From JBFWWP01 sp050246115 (GTDB lineage Bacteria; Planctomycetota; UBA8108; UBA1146; JAJFFE01): 64,000 bases of DNA. The number at the start of each line of letters is the position of its first letter. Position 1 is the first letter of the stretch. The stretch is taken from contig JBFWWP010000008.1 of NCBI GenBank assembly GCA_050246115.1, positions 62,001 through 126,000 of the forward strand, in the 5' to 3' direction. The position numbers were made by a program, and so were the translations under genes. The notes under the pieces are model-generated. The model was not told the origin of the DNA. It saw only the letters and a list, made by a program, of their open reading frames with translations, and did not search any database. Positions 35,490-46,700 of the stretch are shown here, piece after piece.

Positions 35490-37261
35490 CCCAGTTCGAG
35501 CCCGGTCGTCGTGGCCTCGGTGGGGCTCTACGCCTCCTCCTGAAGTTGCGCGTGTGGCTCGCCGAAGTGCTGAAACCCACCGAGCTCCAGGTGCTCCTGG
35601 TGTGGGCGGCCATCATCGGAGTGCTCGGCGCGCTCTCGGCGCACTACTTCCGAGTGGCGACGGACGGCCTGCATCACCTCGCCACGGGCGCTCCCGGAGA
35701 CTACGTGGAGAGCCTTGCCAACGTCCCCGGGTGGCGCCGGCTGGTCGTGCCGCTCGCCGGCGGCATTCTCGCCGGCATCGTCCTGCACTTCGGGGCTCAG
35801 CTGCGCAAGACCCAGACGAGTTCCGACTACATGGAAGCCATCGTCGTCGGCGACGGCCGCGTTTCCTTTCGGCTCAGCATCGTCAAGTGTCTCTCCGCGT
35901 ACTTCTCGGGCGCATCGGGCGCGAGCATCGGGCGGGAGGGACCGCTGGTGCAACTGTCGGCGATGCTCGCATCCCTCCCGGGTCGGTGGCTCGCCCTGTC
36001 GCTGCCGAAGCGGCGCCAACTCGTGGCCTGTGGCGCGGCGGCTGGCATCGCGAGCGCCTACAACGCACCGATCGGCGGCGCGGTCTTCGTGGCCGAGATC
36101 GCCCTCGGCTCGTTGGCCATGGAGTCGTTCGGCCCGCTCGTCGTGTCCTCGGTCGTCGCCACGCTCGTGACGCGGGCGATCGAAAGTTCGGGCGCGCTGT
36201 ACCGGGCGCCCTCGTTCGCGCTTGGCTCTCACTGGGAGATCGCAGCCTACGTGGCACTGGGCGCGATCTGTGGGTTTGCGGCCCCGCTCTACATCCGTTT
36301 CTTGCGGGGATGCGAGTGGTTGTTCCAGCGCCTGCCATTGCACCGCATCGCCAAGCTCGGACTCGGCGGTGCCATCGTTGGCGGCTTGGCCATCCTCCAT
36401 CCCGAGGTCTGCGGCAACGGCCAAAGCGTCATCGACCACACCTTGCATTCCACGTGGGCCTGGCACGCGCTGGCCATGGTCTTGTTGGCCAAGCTACTGG
36501 CCACCGGCGCGACCTTTGGATCGGGTGCCGTCGGTGGCGTCTTCACACCGACCTTGCTCACTGGCGCCGCGATTGGCTACCTGGTTGCTCTCGGCGTGGG
36601 TGCCGTCCTCCCGTACCCAGGCCTCGAGCCCAGCGCCTACGCCTTGGTCGGCATGGGTGCGTTTCTGGCTGCTGCCACCGGCGCTCCCGTCATGGCCATC
36701 GTGGTGATGTTCGAGCTGACCCTGAACTACGAGATTTTGGTACCGACGATGCTCGCTTGCGTGCTGGGCTACTACGCTTGCCGCGCTTTCGAGCCGCGGT
36801 TTCTCTACGGAGATGCCCTCGAGCGCAAAGGCGCGGCCATTGTCGCTGAGCAACTCGCCGGCCTGTCCGTCGCCGACCTCATGCGCGCCGGTCCGCTGCG
36901 GGTGCGGACTCATGCTTCCTTTCGCGAGATCGCCGAGGCGTTTCTGCAAAATCGCTTCAACTACGTCTATGTCGTCGACGACGACGATCGCTATCGCGGG
37001 GTGATTGCCCTGCACGACGTGAAAGGCTACCTGGACAGCCCAGATCTCTCCCGAGTCCTCATCGCCGAGGATCTCCTCCAGGAGGACTTTCCCACCCTGC
37101 AGCCCGACCACCCGCTCGAAGACGCGCTGGCTCTCTTCGGAGTGAGCGGCTCGGAGCGCTTGCCAGTGGTCGAACTCGGCACGACCCGGAAGCTGATTGG
37201 AGCGCTCGCCAAGACCGACCTACTCCTCCACCTGTTCGGTCGCCGCCGTCAGAACCTCTGA
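35486..37261 (+). CDS. ClC-family chloride channel/transporter (ClcB-like) with C-terminal CBS pair
   Basis: A 591-residue integral membrane protein. Motifs of the family are ASIGREGP, with the gating Glu (about residue 153), YNAPIGG (about 193-199) and GSGAVGGVFTP (about 350-360). The first Ser-containing selectivity loop, GSGIP in ClcA, is replaced by TQTSSDYMEA, as in ClcB-type proteins. About ten hydrophobic segments run from about residue 30 to 430. Residues about 460-585 are two CBS domains (ADLMRAGPLRVRTHASFREI and EDFPTLQPDHPLEDALALFG), cytoplasmic nucleotide-sensing modules. The start overlaps the EIIA stop by ATGA. Role: chloride or related anion transport with CBS- and possibly EIIA-mediated control. 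Confidence 0.9.
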   Translation: MTQFEPGRRGLGGALRLLLKLRVWLAEVLKPTELQVLLVWAAIIGVLGALSAHYFRVATDGLHHLATGAPGDYVESLANVPGWRRLVVPLAGGILAGIVLHFGAQLRKTQTSSDYMEAIVVGDGRVSFRLSIVKCLSAYFSGASGASIGREGPLVQLSAMLASLPGRWLALSLPKRRQLVACGAAAGIASAYNAPIGGAVFVAEIALGSLAMESFGPLVVSSVVATLVTRAIESSGALYRAPSFALGSHWEIAAYVALGAICGFAAPLYIRFLRGCEWLFQRLPLHRIAKLGLGGAIVGGLAILHPEVCGNGQSVIDHTLHSTWAWHALAMVLLAKLLATGATFGSGAVGGVFTPTLLTGAAIGYLVALGVGAVLPYPGLEPSAYALVGMGAFLAAATGAPVMAIVVMFELTLNYEILVPTMLACVLGYYACRAFEPRFLYGDALERKGAAIVAEQLAGLSVADLMRAGPLRVRTHASFREIAEAFLQNRFNYVYVVDDDDRYRGVIALHDVKGYLDSPDLSRVLIAEDLLQEDFPTLQPDHPLEDALALFGVSGSERLPVVELGTTRKLIGALAKTDLLLHLFGRRRQNL

Positions 37262-37705
37262 CCCGGGACGGGCACGCGAGCGCAACTCCGCGTTCGCACG
37301 GCTGGCCTGCGTCGTGACTCCCGATCGAGCGACTCACATCCACCACCCTGCAAGGGAGTTCCCTCCCCCGGGAAGTTTCATGGTGGGGTCGCCGCTTCCT
37401 TCATGAGGTCGTGGAAAGCTGCCCCACGACGAGGGATGGCGGTCGTGAAGCCGACGGTGCGCGGGTGCGAGCTTTCATCAAGGTCGTGCGTCTGGACACA
37501 CCTTGGACAGTGAAGCTACTTCTGTTCCCTGGCGGGTGACGCCTCGCTAGTATCCCTAGGATGTACTCGGAGTCATCCGCGCGGGCGGGCCCTCTGACCA
37601 CCCGGCTCGAGGGCTGTGACTCGAGAACCTTGGGCGCTGTCGTTTCCCCAATTGAGATGCGACGGACGATCGTTGGGATCCCCGTGAAGATCGAGGAGAG
37701 AGCCG
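37262..37705. promoter_or_regulatory. Leader of the giant RHS gene
   Basis: About 445 bases with no gene. GAGGAGAG (about 37692-37699) is the Shine-Dalgarno for ATG 37706. A promoter is expected here, but no consensus stands out. Sequence composition is less extreme than in the coding regions. Confidence 0.4.
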
Positions 37706-40700
37706 ATGTTCTTTCGAATCGGTGCAGTGTGCTGGGTGTCGTGCGTGCTCGTGTTGGGCGTGGCTTCTGCCGCGCTTGCGCAGCCGGTGCCGATCGGCAT
37801 TGGGGATACGATCCAAGGGGAGATTCCCGAGATCGGCGACGTTCGGGAGTACGCCTTCAGCGCGCCCGCGGGTCAGGTCGTATTCCTCGATAGCATCGCG
37901 TCCAGCAACACCGCCGGGCTCAACTGGCGGCTCGATGATCGCTGGGGACGAACGCTCCTCAGCAACACGACATCCTTCGGCGACTTGGGACCGGTCACGT
38001 TGATCGGTGGTGATGACTATCGCATCACCGTTCTCGGGGAAGGACTTGGGACCGGCACCTTCGAGTTCGCGCTGATCGGAGTCACCAACGAGACCGGATC
38101 CTTCGCGATCGATGCCACGGTAACCGGGCAGATCACCGCGCCCGGGCAGCGGTTCGACTACTCGTTCGTGGGAGCTCCTGGACAGCGGATCTACCTGGAC
38201 GTCATCGCGACTTCCAACGCCGCGGGCCTGAACTGGATCCTCTCGGACTCTCTCGGCCGCGAGCTCCTACCCCGCACCGGCAGTCTTGCGGACGTCGGAC
38301 CTTTCACGCTGGTCGGCGGAGGCTATGGGCTGACGATCCTCGGTGAGGGCGCCGCGGTGGGTACCTATGAGTTTCGTGTGGCGAACGTCGTCGACGACGC
38401 GGTTTCCGTGGCCATCGGCGACACCGTCAGCGGTACGTTGGTGATCGGGCAAGTAGACACCTTCACCTTCAGTGCGACTGCTGGCCAGCGGTTGTTTCTG
38501 GATGTCGTCACGACCTCGAACAGCGCCGGCCTGAACTGGATCCTCGCCGACGACCAAGGTCGTGAGCTGCTCGCGCGGACGGGCAGCTTGGTGGATGTCG
38601 GCCCGTTTGCTCTGGCGGGTGGCGACTACGTGCTGACGATCCTCGGCGAAGGCGCCTCGGTCGGTACCTACGAGTTTCGGCCGGTGGCGGTCACCGACGG
38701 CGGGTCTGCGATCGCCGTCGGCGACACGGTGACCGGCGGTATCACCGACCCCGGGGAACGAGACGACTACACGTTCAGCGCCGCTGCGGGCCAGATGGTT
38801 TACCTCGACGTCGTCACCACATCGAACTCGGCGGGTCTCGATTGGATCCTGCGCGATAGCTACGGGCGCGACATTCTGGCGCAGACCACCAGCCTCGCCG
38901 ACCAAGGGCCGTTCACCCTGCAAGCAGGAATGCACACGCTGAGCGTCGTGGGGGAGGCCGGCGCCGTTGGCACCTACGAGTTCCGTCTCGTCGGCTTGGT
39001 GGACGGCGGGGGCCCGATCGCCATTGGCGACACCGTGTCCAGTGCCCTTGCCGAGCCGGGGGAGAAGGACGTGTACGTCTTCACGGCCAGCCCGAACCAA
39101 GTGATTTCGCTCGACCAGCTGGCAACCTCGAACGTCAACGCCCTCAACTGGATCCTAGTGGATGCTCTCGGACGCGAAGTCTTGTCGCGCACGGTCAATC
39201 TTCTCGATCAGGGCCCCTTTACCCTCGTGGGCGGCAGCTACACGTTGACCGTCATCGGCGAGGGGGCGGCGGTCGGCACCTATGACTTCCAGCTCGTCGA
39301 CCTGGGTACGGGTAGCTTCGTGCCTTCGGGGGTGGCGGCGAACGTCGGCGACACCATCTCTGGCGCCATCGATGTCGTCGGCGAGGTCGACTCGTATCGG
39401 TTCACCGTCGGCGCAGGGCAGCGGGTGTATCTCGATCTGCTCGTCGGAGGATTGAACCTCAACTGGACCTTGCTCGACCCCGTGGGGCAGCCGGTGTTCG
39501 GACTCACCCGGGCGCGCTTCACCGATAGTGAAGATCGCGGCCCCTTCACCCTGACCGCCGGCGACTACACCTTGCGACTCCAAGACATTGCGAGCGGTGT
39601 TCCGCCGTATCAGTTCCGCATCGTCGACGTCACGGACTCGGCCACCGTGATCAGCCTCGGCGATGTCGTCGCAGGTGCGTTCTCGATTCCCGGCTCGCGC
39701 CACACCTTCGAGTTCTCGGTGGCGCGGGGCCAGTCCATTTATCTCGATCTGCAGACCGGCGACGCCAATCTGTTCTGGTCGCTGCGAGAGACTGCCGGTC
39801 CCACCATCTTCGGTCTCGTGCGCGCCCTGACGACGACCACCGAGGATCGCGGCCCGTTCACTCTGACGGCGGGTTCCTACACGCTCACCCTCGATCCGCA
39901 GTTCCACTTCGTGCCGGCGTATCAGTTCCAGCTAGTCGGCGTCGCGAACGACGTCACGCCGATCGCGATCGGCGACCTGGTGACGGATACCTTCACGCTC
40001 GCGGGCTCCACCAAGACGTACTCCTTCACCACCGCGGCGGACCAGCGTGTCTACTTGGACCTGCAGGCCGGCGACGCCAACTTGTTCTGGTCGTTGTTCG
40101 ACCCGGTTGGGCAGCCCGTGTTCAGCTCCCTGCGCGCGTCGAGCCCGACTTCCGAAGATCGGGGTCCCTTCACGCTGGGTGCCGGAACCCACGACCTCGT
40201 GCTCGATCCCACGACGTCGGCGCTACCTTCGTTTGCGTTCCAGACCTTCGACGTCGCGGACCAGCTTGCGACCTTGAACGTCGGGGACGTGGTCTCCGGC
40301 GCTTTCGCCGACCCGGGCGCGGTACACCGCTTCACGTTCTCGCTGGGGGCACCGACACGACTCTACTTCGACAATCAACTCGCCGTGGCCAACCTGTTCT
40401 GGACGCTGCGCGATCCCGTCGGTGAGATCGTGTCGCTCTTTGCCGGCGTGCAGATGAACAACCTCACCGGCAGCGATCGCGGGCCCTTCACACTCGCAGC
40501 GGGAACCTACGAGCTGGCCCTGAACGCGACCGGCGGTGCGCAGCCCGCCTATCAGTTCCGGGTGGTGGAGGTCACCGACCTGCTCGCGACCCTCACCATC
40601 GACACCCCGGTCACCGGCACGATCAGCGGCCCCGGGGGCACTGCCGCCTTCACCTTCACTGCGTTCGAAGGTCAGCGCCTGCTGTTCGATTCGATCGGCA

Positions 40701-43700
40701 ACGCCGCCGGCCTGCGCTGGACCTTGCTCAACGACCAAGGCAACTCGAACGGGCTGTTCACGGCCGTCGTGGCGTCGACCGACCAGGGCCCGATCGACCT
40801 CGGTGCCGGGACCTACACGCTCGTGCTCGACGCCGACTCAGACACGGTGCCGAGCTTCAACTTCGTCGTCCGCAACGTCGCCGCCGATCTCGTGCCGGCG
40901 GTGGTGAGTGCCGCGCCCATGGTGTTTCGAACCGGGGAGACCGGGCGCGCCCTCGATCTCACGTGGACGGTGGACAACGACGGCGGCGGGCCGGCGATCA
41001 CCTCGCCGTGGACCGATCGCATCGTGGTCTCGCCCGACGCCGTGGTGAACGACGGGGATGACATTTTACTCGGCGAGTTCACCAACACGCCGCCGCTGGC
41101 TCCGCGAGCGAGCTACACGCGGGTCGAGACCTTAGTGCTGCCGGACTCGCTGCCGCTGGGCGAACACTACGTGTACGTGATCTGCGACGTGAACGGACAG
41201 ATCGACGAGATCGGCGGCGAGACCAATAACACGCGCAACGTGCGGATCGCGGTGGTACCGGGTACCGCGGCGCCGATCGGTTGCATCACTTTTGACCAGG
41301 CGAGCGGTGCGTCGTTCCCGGCTGGCTCGGTGATCGCGCTCTCGGGGCGCGCCGCGGGGCTCTCCGGAACGGTCAACGTGCTCTACACCATCGACGTGTC
41401 GCTCAGCACGCAAGCCATCGTGGGGCTCGACTGCAACTTCAACGGCACGCTCGACGCGGGGGACGACCTCAATGGCGATGGGGTGGGCCCGGTCGCCGGC
41501 GGCGGCGGATCGATTCTCGATTGCGAGATCGGTGCGTCGTTGGTGCTCGATCAATACGTGGCGCAGAACGGGACCAGCGTCCACGCGGGAGTGGTCTTCT
41601 CGGCGACGGCCGCGGCGCTCGACGTCGCCCCAGCGCCGTTCCAGCAGCGTTGGAACGCACCGTTCGATCGCGATGACAATAGCAACGGCGTCGGCGACTT
41701 CGAGGAAGTGCTCCGGAGCCTGTACTCGGTCGGCGGGCCGTTCTGTGTGTCGGGTACCGGGGCGTCGCTGTTCACGTCGGTGAACACCGGGTGCGCGACC
41801 AACTACCGCGATGCGATCTTGGCGAGCGACGACGTGTTGTCTTTGATCGGGGCGGCCGACCAGCAACTCCTGGTTTACCTGACCGACGGGGACGCCGAAC
41901 CGGACACGAACGTCCCGTCGGACAGTGAACTCGCTCAGCTCGCGAGCCGCGGGATCCAGTTCCAGGGTTTCCAGATCGGGGCCGGCCAAGTCACGCCGGA
42001 CCTGCAGCGCCTCGCGGACCAGATCGCCGCCCACCCGAACTCGTCGGGCTCGGCCCGTTCCGTGCTCGACGTGAATGACCTGTTGTTCGAAATCGTCCAG
42101 AGCGTCGCGATCATCGGCATCACGGTGAACGGGGTTCAAGCCGACAGCGTCGACGCCGCAGGCCGCTTCTTCCATCTCGTGACGATCCAACCGGGGCAGA
42201 ACTGCTTCGACGTCACGGCGTTCGACGCCAGCGGTGGCCAGTGCACCGGGACGATCTGCCTCGAAGGGGTCGATCTCCAAGGGATCGACATCGAGCAGCT
42301 CATGGACGTGACCACGTCGTTGGATGTCGACTACTCGAACACGACCTTCAACCACGCGCTGAGCACCTTCGTCACGCACGCGCGCGCGCAGAACTTGGCG
42401 GAGACGCCGCTCGATGGTCCGGTCTTGATGGTGATCGAGAACATCACGCAGCCGTCGGTCACGGTCGCGAACCCAGACGGATACACGGAGGATGGCAAGC
42501 CGTTCTTCGAGTTCGTCGATCAGAGCGTGAATCCCGTGCTCGAGCCACTCGAGCTTTCGCCGCGTCGCCCGCTCATCTTCGACAATCCCGAGCAAGTACC
42601 GGTCTCGTTCGATGTGTCGTGGCTGGCCCTCGGCAATCACCCACCGTTCTTCACCACAGCTCCGTCGACCCAGGTAGTGGCCGGGCAGATGTTCAGCTAC
42701 TCGGCGTCGGCGACCGACCCCGACGGCCACGCGCTCGAGTTCCACCTGGACACCGCTCCGCTCGGAATGTCGGTGGGTCTCACGACCGGGCTCGTGTCAT
42801 GGGTTCCCACTGTCGCCGACGTCGGTCTACACAGCGTCGCCCTCGTCGCCCGTGACAGCCGCGGCGGACGTTCGGTGCAGAGCTTCGCGCTGGAAGTCGT
42901 CCTGAGCGGCAGCAACCGGCCGCCGGTGTTCACTTCGGCCCCGAGCACGCACGTTGCCATCGGCACCACCTATCAGTACACCGCAACCGCCAGCGATCCA
43001 GACGGGAACCCGCTACTCTTCACCAAGCAGAGCGGTCCCGTGGACCTCGTGGTCGATCCGAACGGATTCACGCACTGGGCGTTCACCCTGCCCGGCAACT
43101 ACACCGTGACGGTGCGGGCGAGTGACGGCAACGGGGGTACTGCGGATCAGACCTACGTTCTGTCTGTCGGCTCCCAGCCGACGAATCCGCACGCGCCGAT
43201 GTTGTTCGGCACGCCGTCGGTGATCGCCACCGCCGGCAACTTGTATCTCTACCAACCGGCGGCGAACGATCTCGATGCGCTCGATGTCCTCGAGTTCACG
43301 CTGACGACAGCACCAACCGGCATGGGCATCGAAGCCGCCAGCGGCAGAGTGACATGGATCCCCAGTGACGGGCAAGTCGGGAGCCACTCGGTCGTGCTCG
43401 TCGTCGACGACGGGAATGGGGCGTCGACGACTCAGTCGTGGACCATCGAGGTCTTCGACGAACCCCAGAACCAGCCGCCCGTAATCACCTCGGTACCCGG
43501 CTTCGTGGCGGTCGTCGGCCAAACCTACGAGTACCCGGTCAGTGCGATCGACCCCGAGGGGCTCGCGGTCGAGTTCTCGCTCGTAAGTCCTCCCGTCGGC
43601 ATGACGATCGATCCGCAGACGGGTCTACTCTCGTGGACGCCCACCCAGCCCGAGACGGCCACGGTGGCCATTCGTGCGCTCGATCCCGCGCTCGCCTTCG

Positions 43701-46700
43701 GTAGCCAGGTCTTTACGCTCACGGCCTCGCCCCCGAACACGCTGCCTACCTTCGACTCGACCCCGGTGCTCACGGCGACGGTCGGCGGAACCTATCGCTA
43801 TGACGTCAACGCCTTGGACGGCGACGGGCACGCACTCACTTTCCTCCTCGCTGCGGGTCCAGCGGGCATGCAGATCAACCCGCTGACCGGGCTCATCACC
43901 TGGGTCCCGACTGCGGCGCAGATCGGGCCCAACCCGGTGACCGTGGTGGTCGACGACGGGCACTTCGGCAACGTGCCCCAGACCTTCACCGTGACCGTGG
44001 CTCCGGACGTGACCCCGCCGACGGTGCAGATCCTGTTCACTCAGGTGCCCGCCGCGGTCGGAACCCCCCTGCAGATCTGTGTTCAAGCGAGCGACAACGT
44101 CGGCATTCTCGCCCGTACCGCGACGGTCGACGGCGTCAAGGTGCCGCTCGAGGTCAACGGCTGCGGCTTCTACACCCCTCCGATGACCCCGGGCATGGTC
44201 ATGGTGGTAGTTACCGCGATCGACCCTTCGGGGAACGAAGCGCAGGCTACCGAAATGCTGACGATCGTCGATCCGACCGATCCCGACGCTCCCGTCGTCT
44301 CCATCATCAGTCCCGCGCCAGACGCCATGATCACGGCGCCGACTGCCATCGTGGCGAACATCAGCGACAACTCGCCGGCGACGCTGTCTTGGGAAGTGCG
44401 CATCGCTCGACTCGGAACCGACACCTTCCGCACCATCGCCGCGGGCACCGGCGAGGTCGCCGCCGGTGTGATCGCGACCTTCGATCCCACCCTGCTGCCC
44501 AATGACAACTATCGCGTGCAGATCGTGGGTAGCGATGGAGTTCAGACCGGCGGCATCGAGTTTCAGTACGCGGTCGCGGGCGGCTACAAGATGGGGAACT
44601 TCTCCTACGAGTTCACCGACCTCGTGTTCCAGCTGGCGGGCATTCCGCTCGTGGTCACCCGTCAATACAACACCCTCGACCTGTCGCCTGGCGAGTTCGG
44701 CGTGGGCTGGCGGTTGGGGTTGCCGGGTCGCGTGACCGATACGGTCGACGAACTCATGACGGGTCAGAGCTTCGTCGACCTGCTCGGAACGCCGCCCTAT
44801 CAGTACGGCACCCGGGTGTACGTGACGCGTCCCGACGGGCAACGAGTGGGCTTCACCTTCGAGCCGACGCCATTGCCGTTCCCGCAAGCCTTCCAGTGGG
44901 TGCCGCGCTTCCGTCCCGATCCTGGCGTGTCGGACACGCTCGAGGCCGAGACGGCCTCGGGGATTGCGACGCTTTGGAACTTCGGCACCGGCTTCCTGGA
45001 GTACGTGATTCCGTACAACCCGCGGCGGTTCGAGTTCACGACCGCTCTCGGCGTCAAGTACACGATCGATGAGTTCGACGGCCTGGAGCGGATCGACGAT
45101 GTCTACGGCAACTCGATCGTCGTGACTCCAGACGGTCTCGTGAGTTCGACTGGGGTAGCGCTCGACTTCGACCGGGACGCGTCCGGCAGGATCACGACCA
45201 TCACTGAGCCCAAGCAGCCGGGTGCTATGACGCCACCCGGTCAACTCCACTACGACTACGACGCGAGCGGGAACCTGATCCGCTTCACGGATCGCGGCGG
45301 CGGCGAGTCCGAGTACTTCTACGAAGAACCGGCCTTCCCCAACTACATGACGCGCCTCGAGGATCCGCTGGGTCGCAACGTGCTCCGCAACGTCTATGAC
45401 AACGATGGACGTCTGATTGCGCAGTGCGGGGTCGACGGCGATCCGGTGACGCTCATCGACTGCATCGTCATCGACAACGATGTCGTCGCCGGGGTACAGA
45501 CCGTGATCACGGCGCGCGGGCTGCGCGTCGACCACTTCGTGGACGCGGAGGGCCGCGTCGTCAAGCGCCGGCGCTACCTCGAAGACGGCATCAACTTCGT
45601 CGACGAGGACAAGACCTATGACGCCAACGGTCACCTGCTGACGTTCAGCGTCGGCGGCATCACGTTGACGCGAACCTACGACGCGCGCGGCAACGTGCTC
45701 ACCGAGACCGAGGCTGACGGCCAGACGTGGACCTACACCTACGTCCAGCCGTGCAACTTGGTCGCCTCGGAGACCGATCCGGCCGGCAACGTGACGACCT
45801 TCGAGTACGACGCGCAATGCAACCTACGGTTCATTACCAACCCGCTCGGCGGTGTCACCGAGTTGCGCTACGACCGGCGCGGGGACGTCACGGACTACTT
45901 CGACCCCGAGGGCAATCGCTGGCAGTTCACCTACGACCAGTACGGCCACCCGGCGACGACGACCGATCCACTCGGCAACACCATGATCATGCAGCACAAC
46001 ATGGTGGGCGACCTGTTGTGGCAGATCGACCGTATGGGGCGGCGCGTGGACTTCGAATACGACGCGGCCCACCGTTTGGTGCGCGAGGTCTGGGACACCG
46101 TGCCGCCGCGAGAGATCCTCACGACCTACAACGCCGCCGGCTATCTCACCTCGGCCGTCGATCCCGACAGCGCGACCACGGTCGACTACTGGGAGACCGG
46201 CGACGTCAAGTCGGTGGACAATTCGGGAACGCCGAACGTGCCCCACGTCGTGGTCACGTATGGCTACCTGAGCGGTGGGGTCGTCATGCGCGGCTACGAC
46301 GCCAGCGGCAACGTGACCAACGTCATGGACTCACTCGGCGGCATGACCGAGTACGAGTACGACGAGACCGAGCGGTTGCGGAGCGTGGCGCAGTATCCCG
46401 CCCCGGAAGTGGTCAGCAGCGCGACACCGCCGAACGAGAAGCTGCTCGACGTTGCCTACAATCCGCAACAGTTCCTCGCGCGCGTGAGCCGCTACGCGGA
46501 TCTGACCCGCACCACTCCGGTCGCCTACACCGACTTCGAGTACGACTGTGTCGGGTGCGTGAAGCGACTGAGCGCAATTCGGCACCGGCGGGCGAGCGAT
46601 GACTCGGTGATCCACGATCTGGAGTACGCGCGCGACGCAGTTACCAATGTCAGCGGTATCCTGGACGCGGAAGGCGCCCACTCCTACGCGTACGACGGCG

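Noticed and set aside
41132..42745. 537-residue open frame on the minus strand
   Set aside because: Same reason: antisense shadow of the CARDB and vWA part of the RHS giant.
43625..45817. 730-residue open frame on the minus strand
   Set aside because: It is antisense to the RHS gene; its composition (His/Arg/Asp/Val-rich without domains) is what the complement of GC-rich coding DNA gives, and there is no start site or motif.
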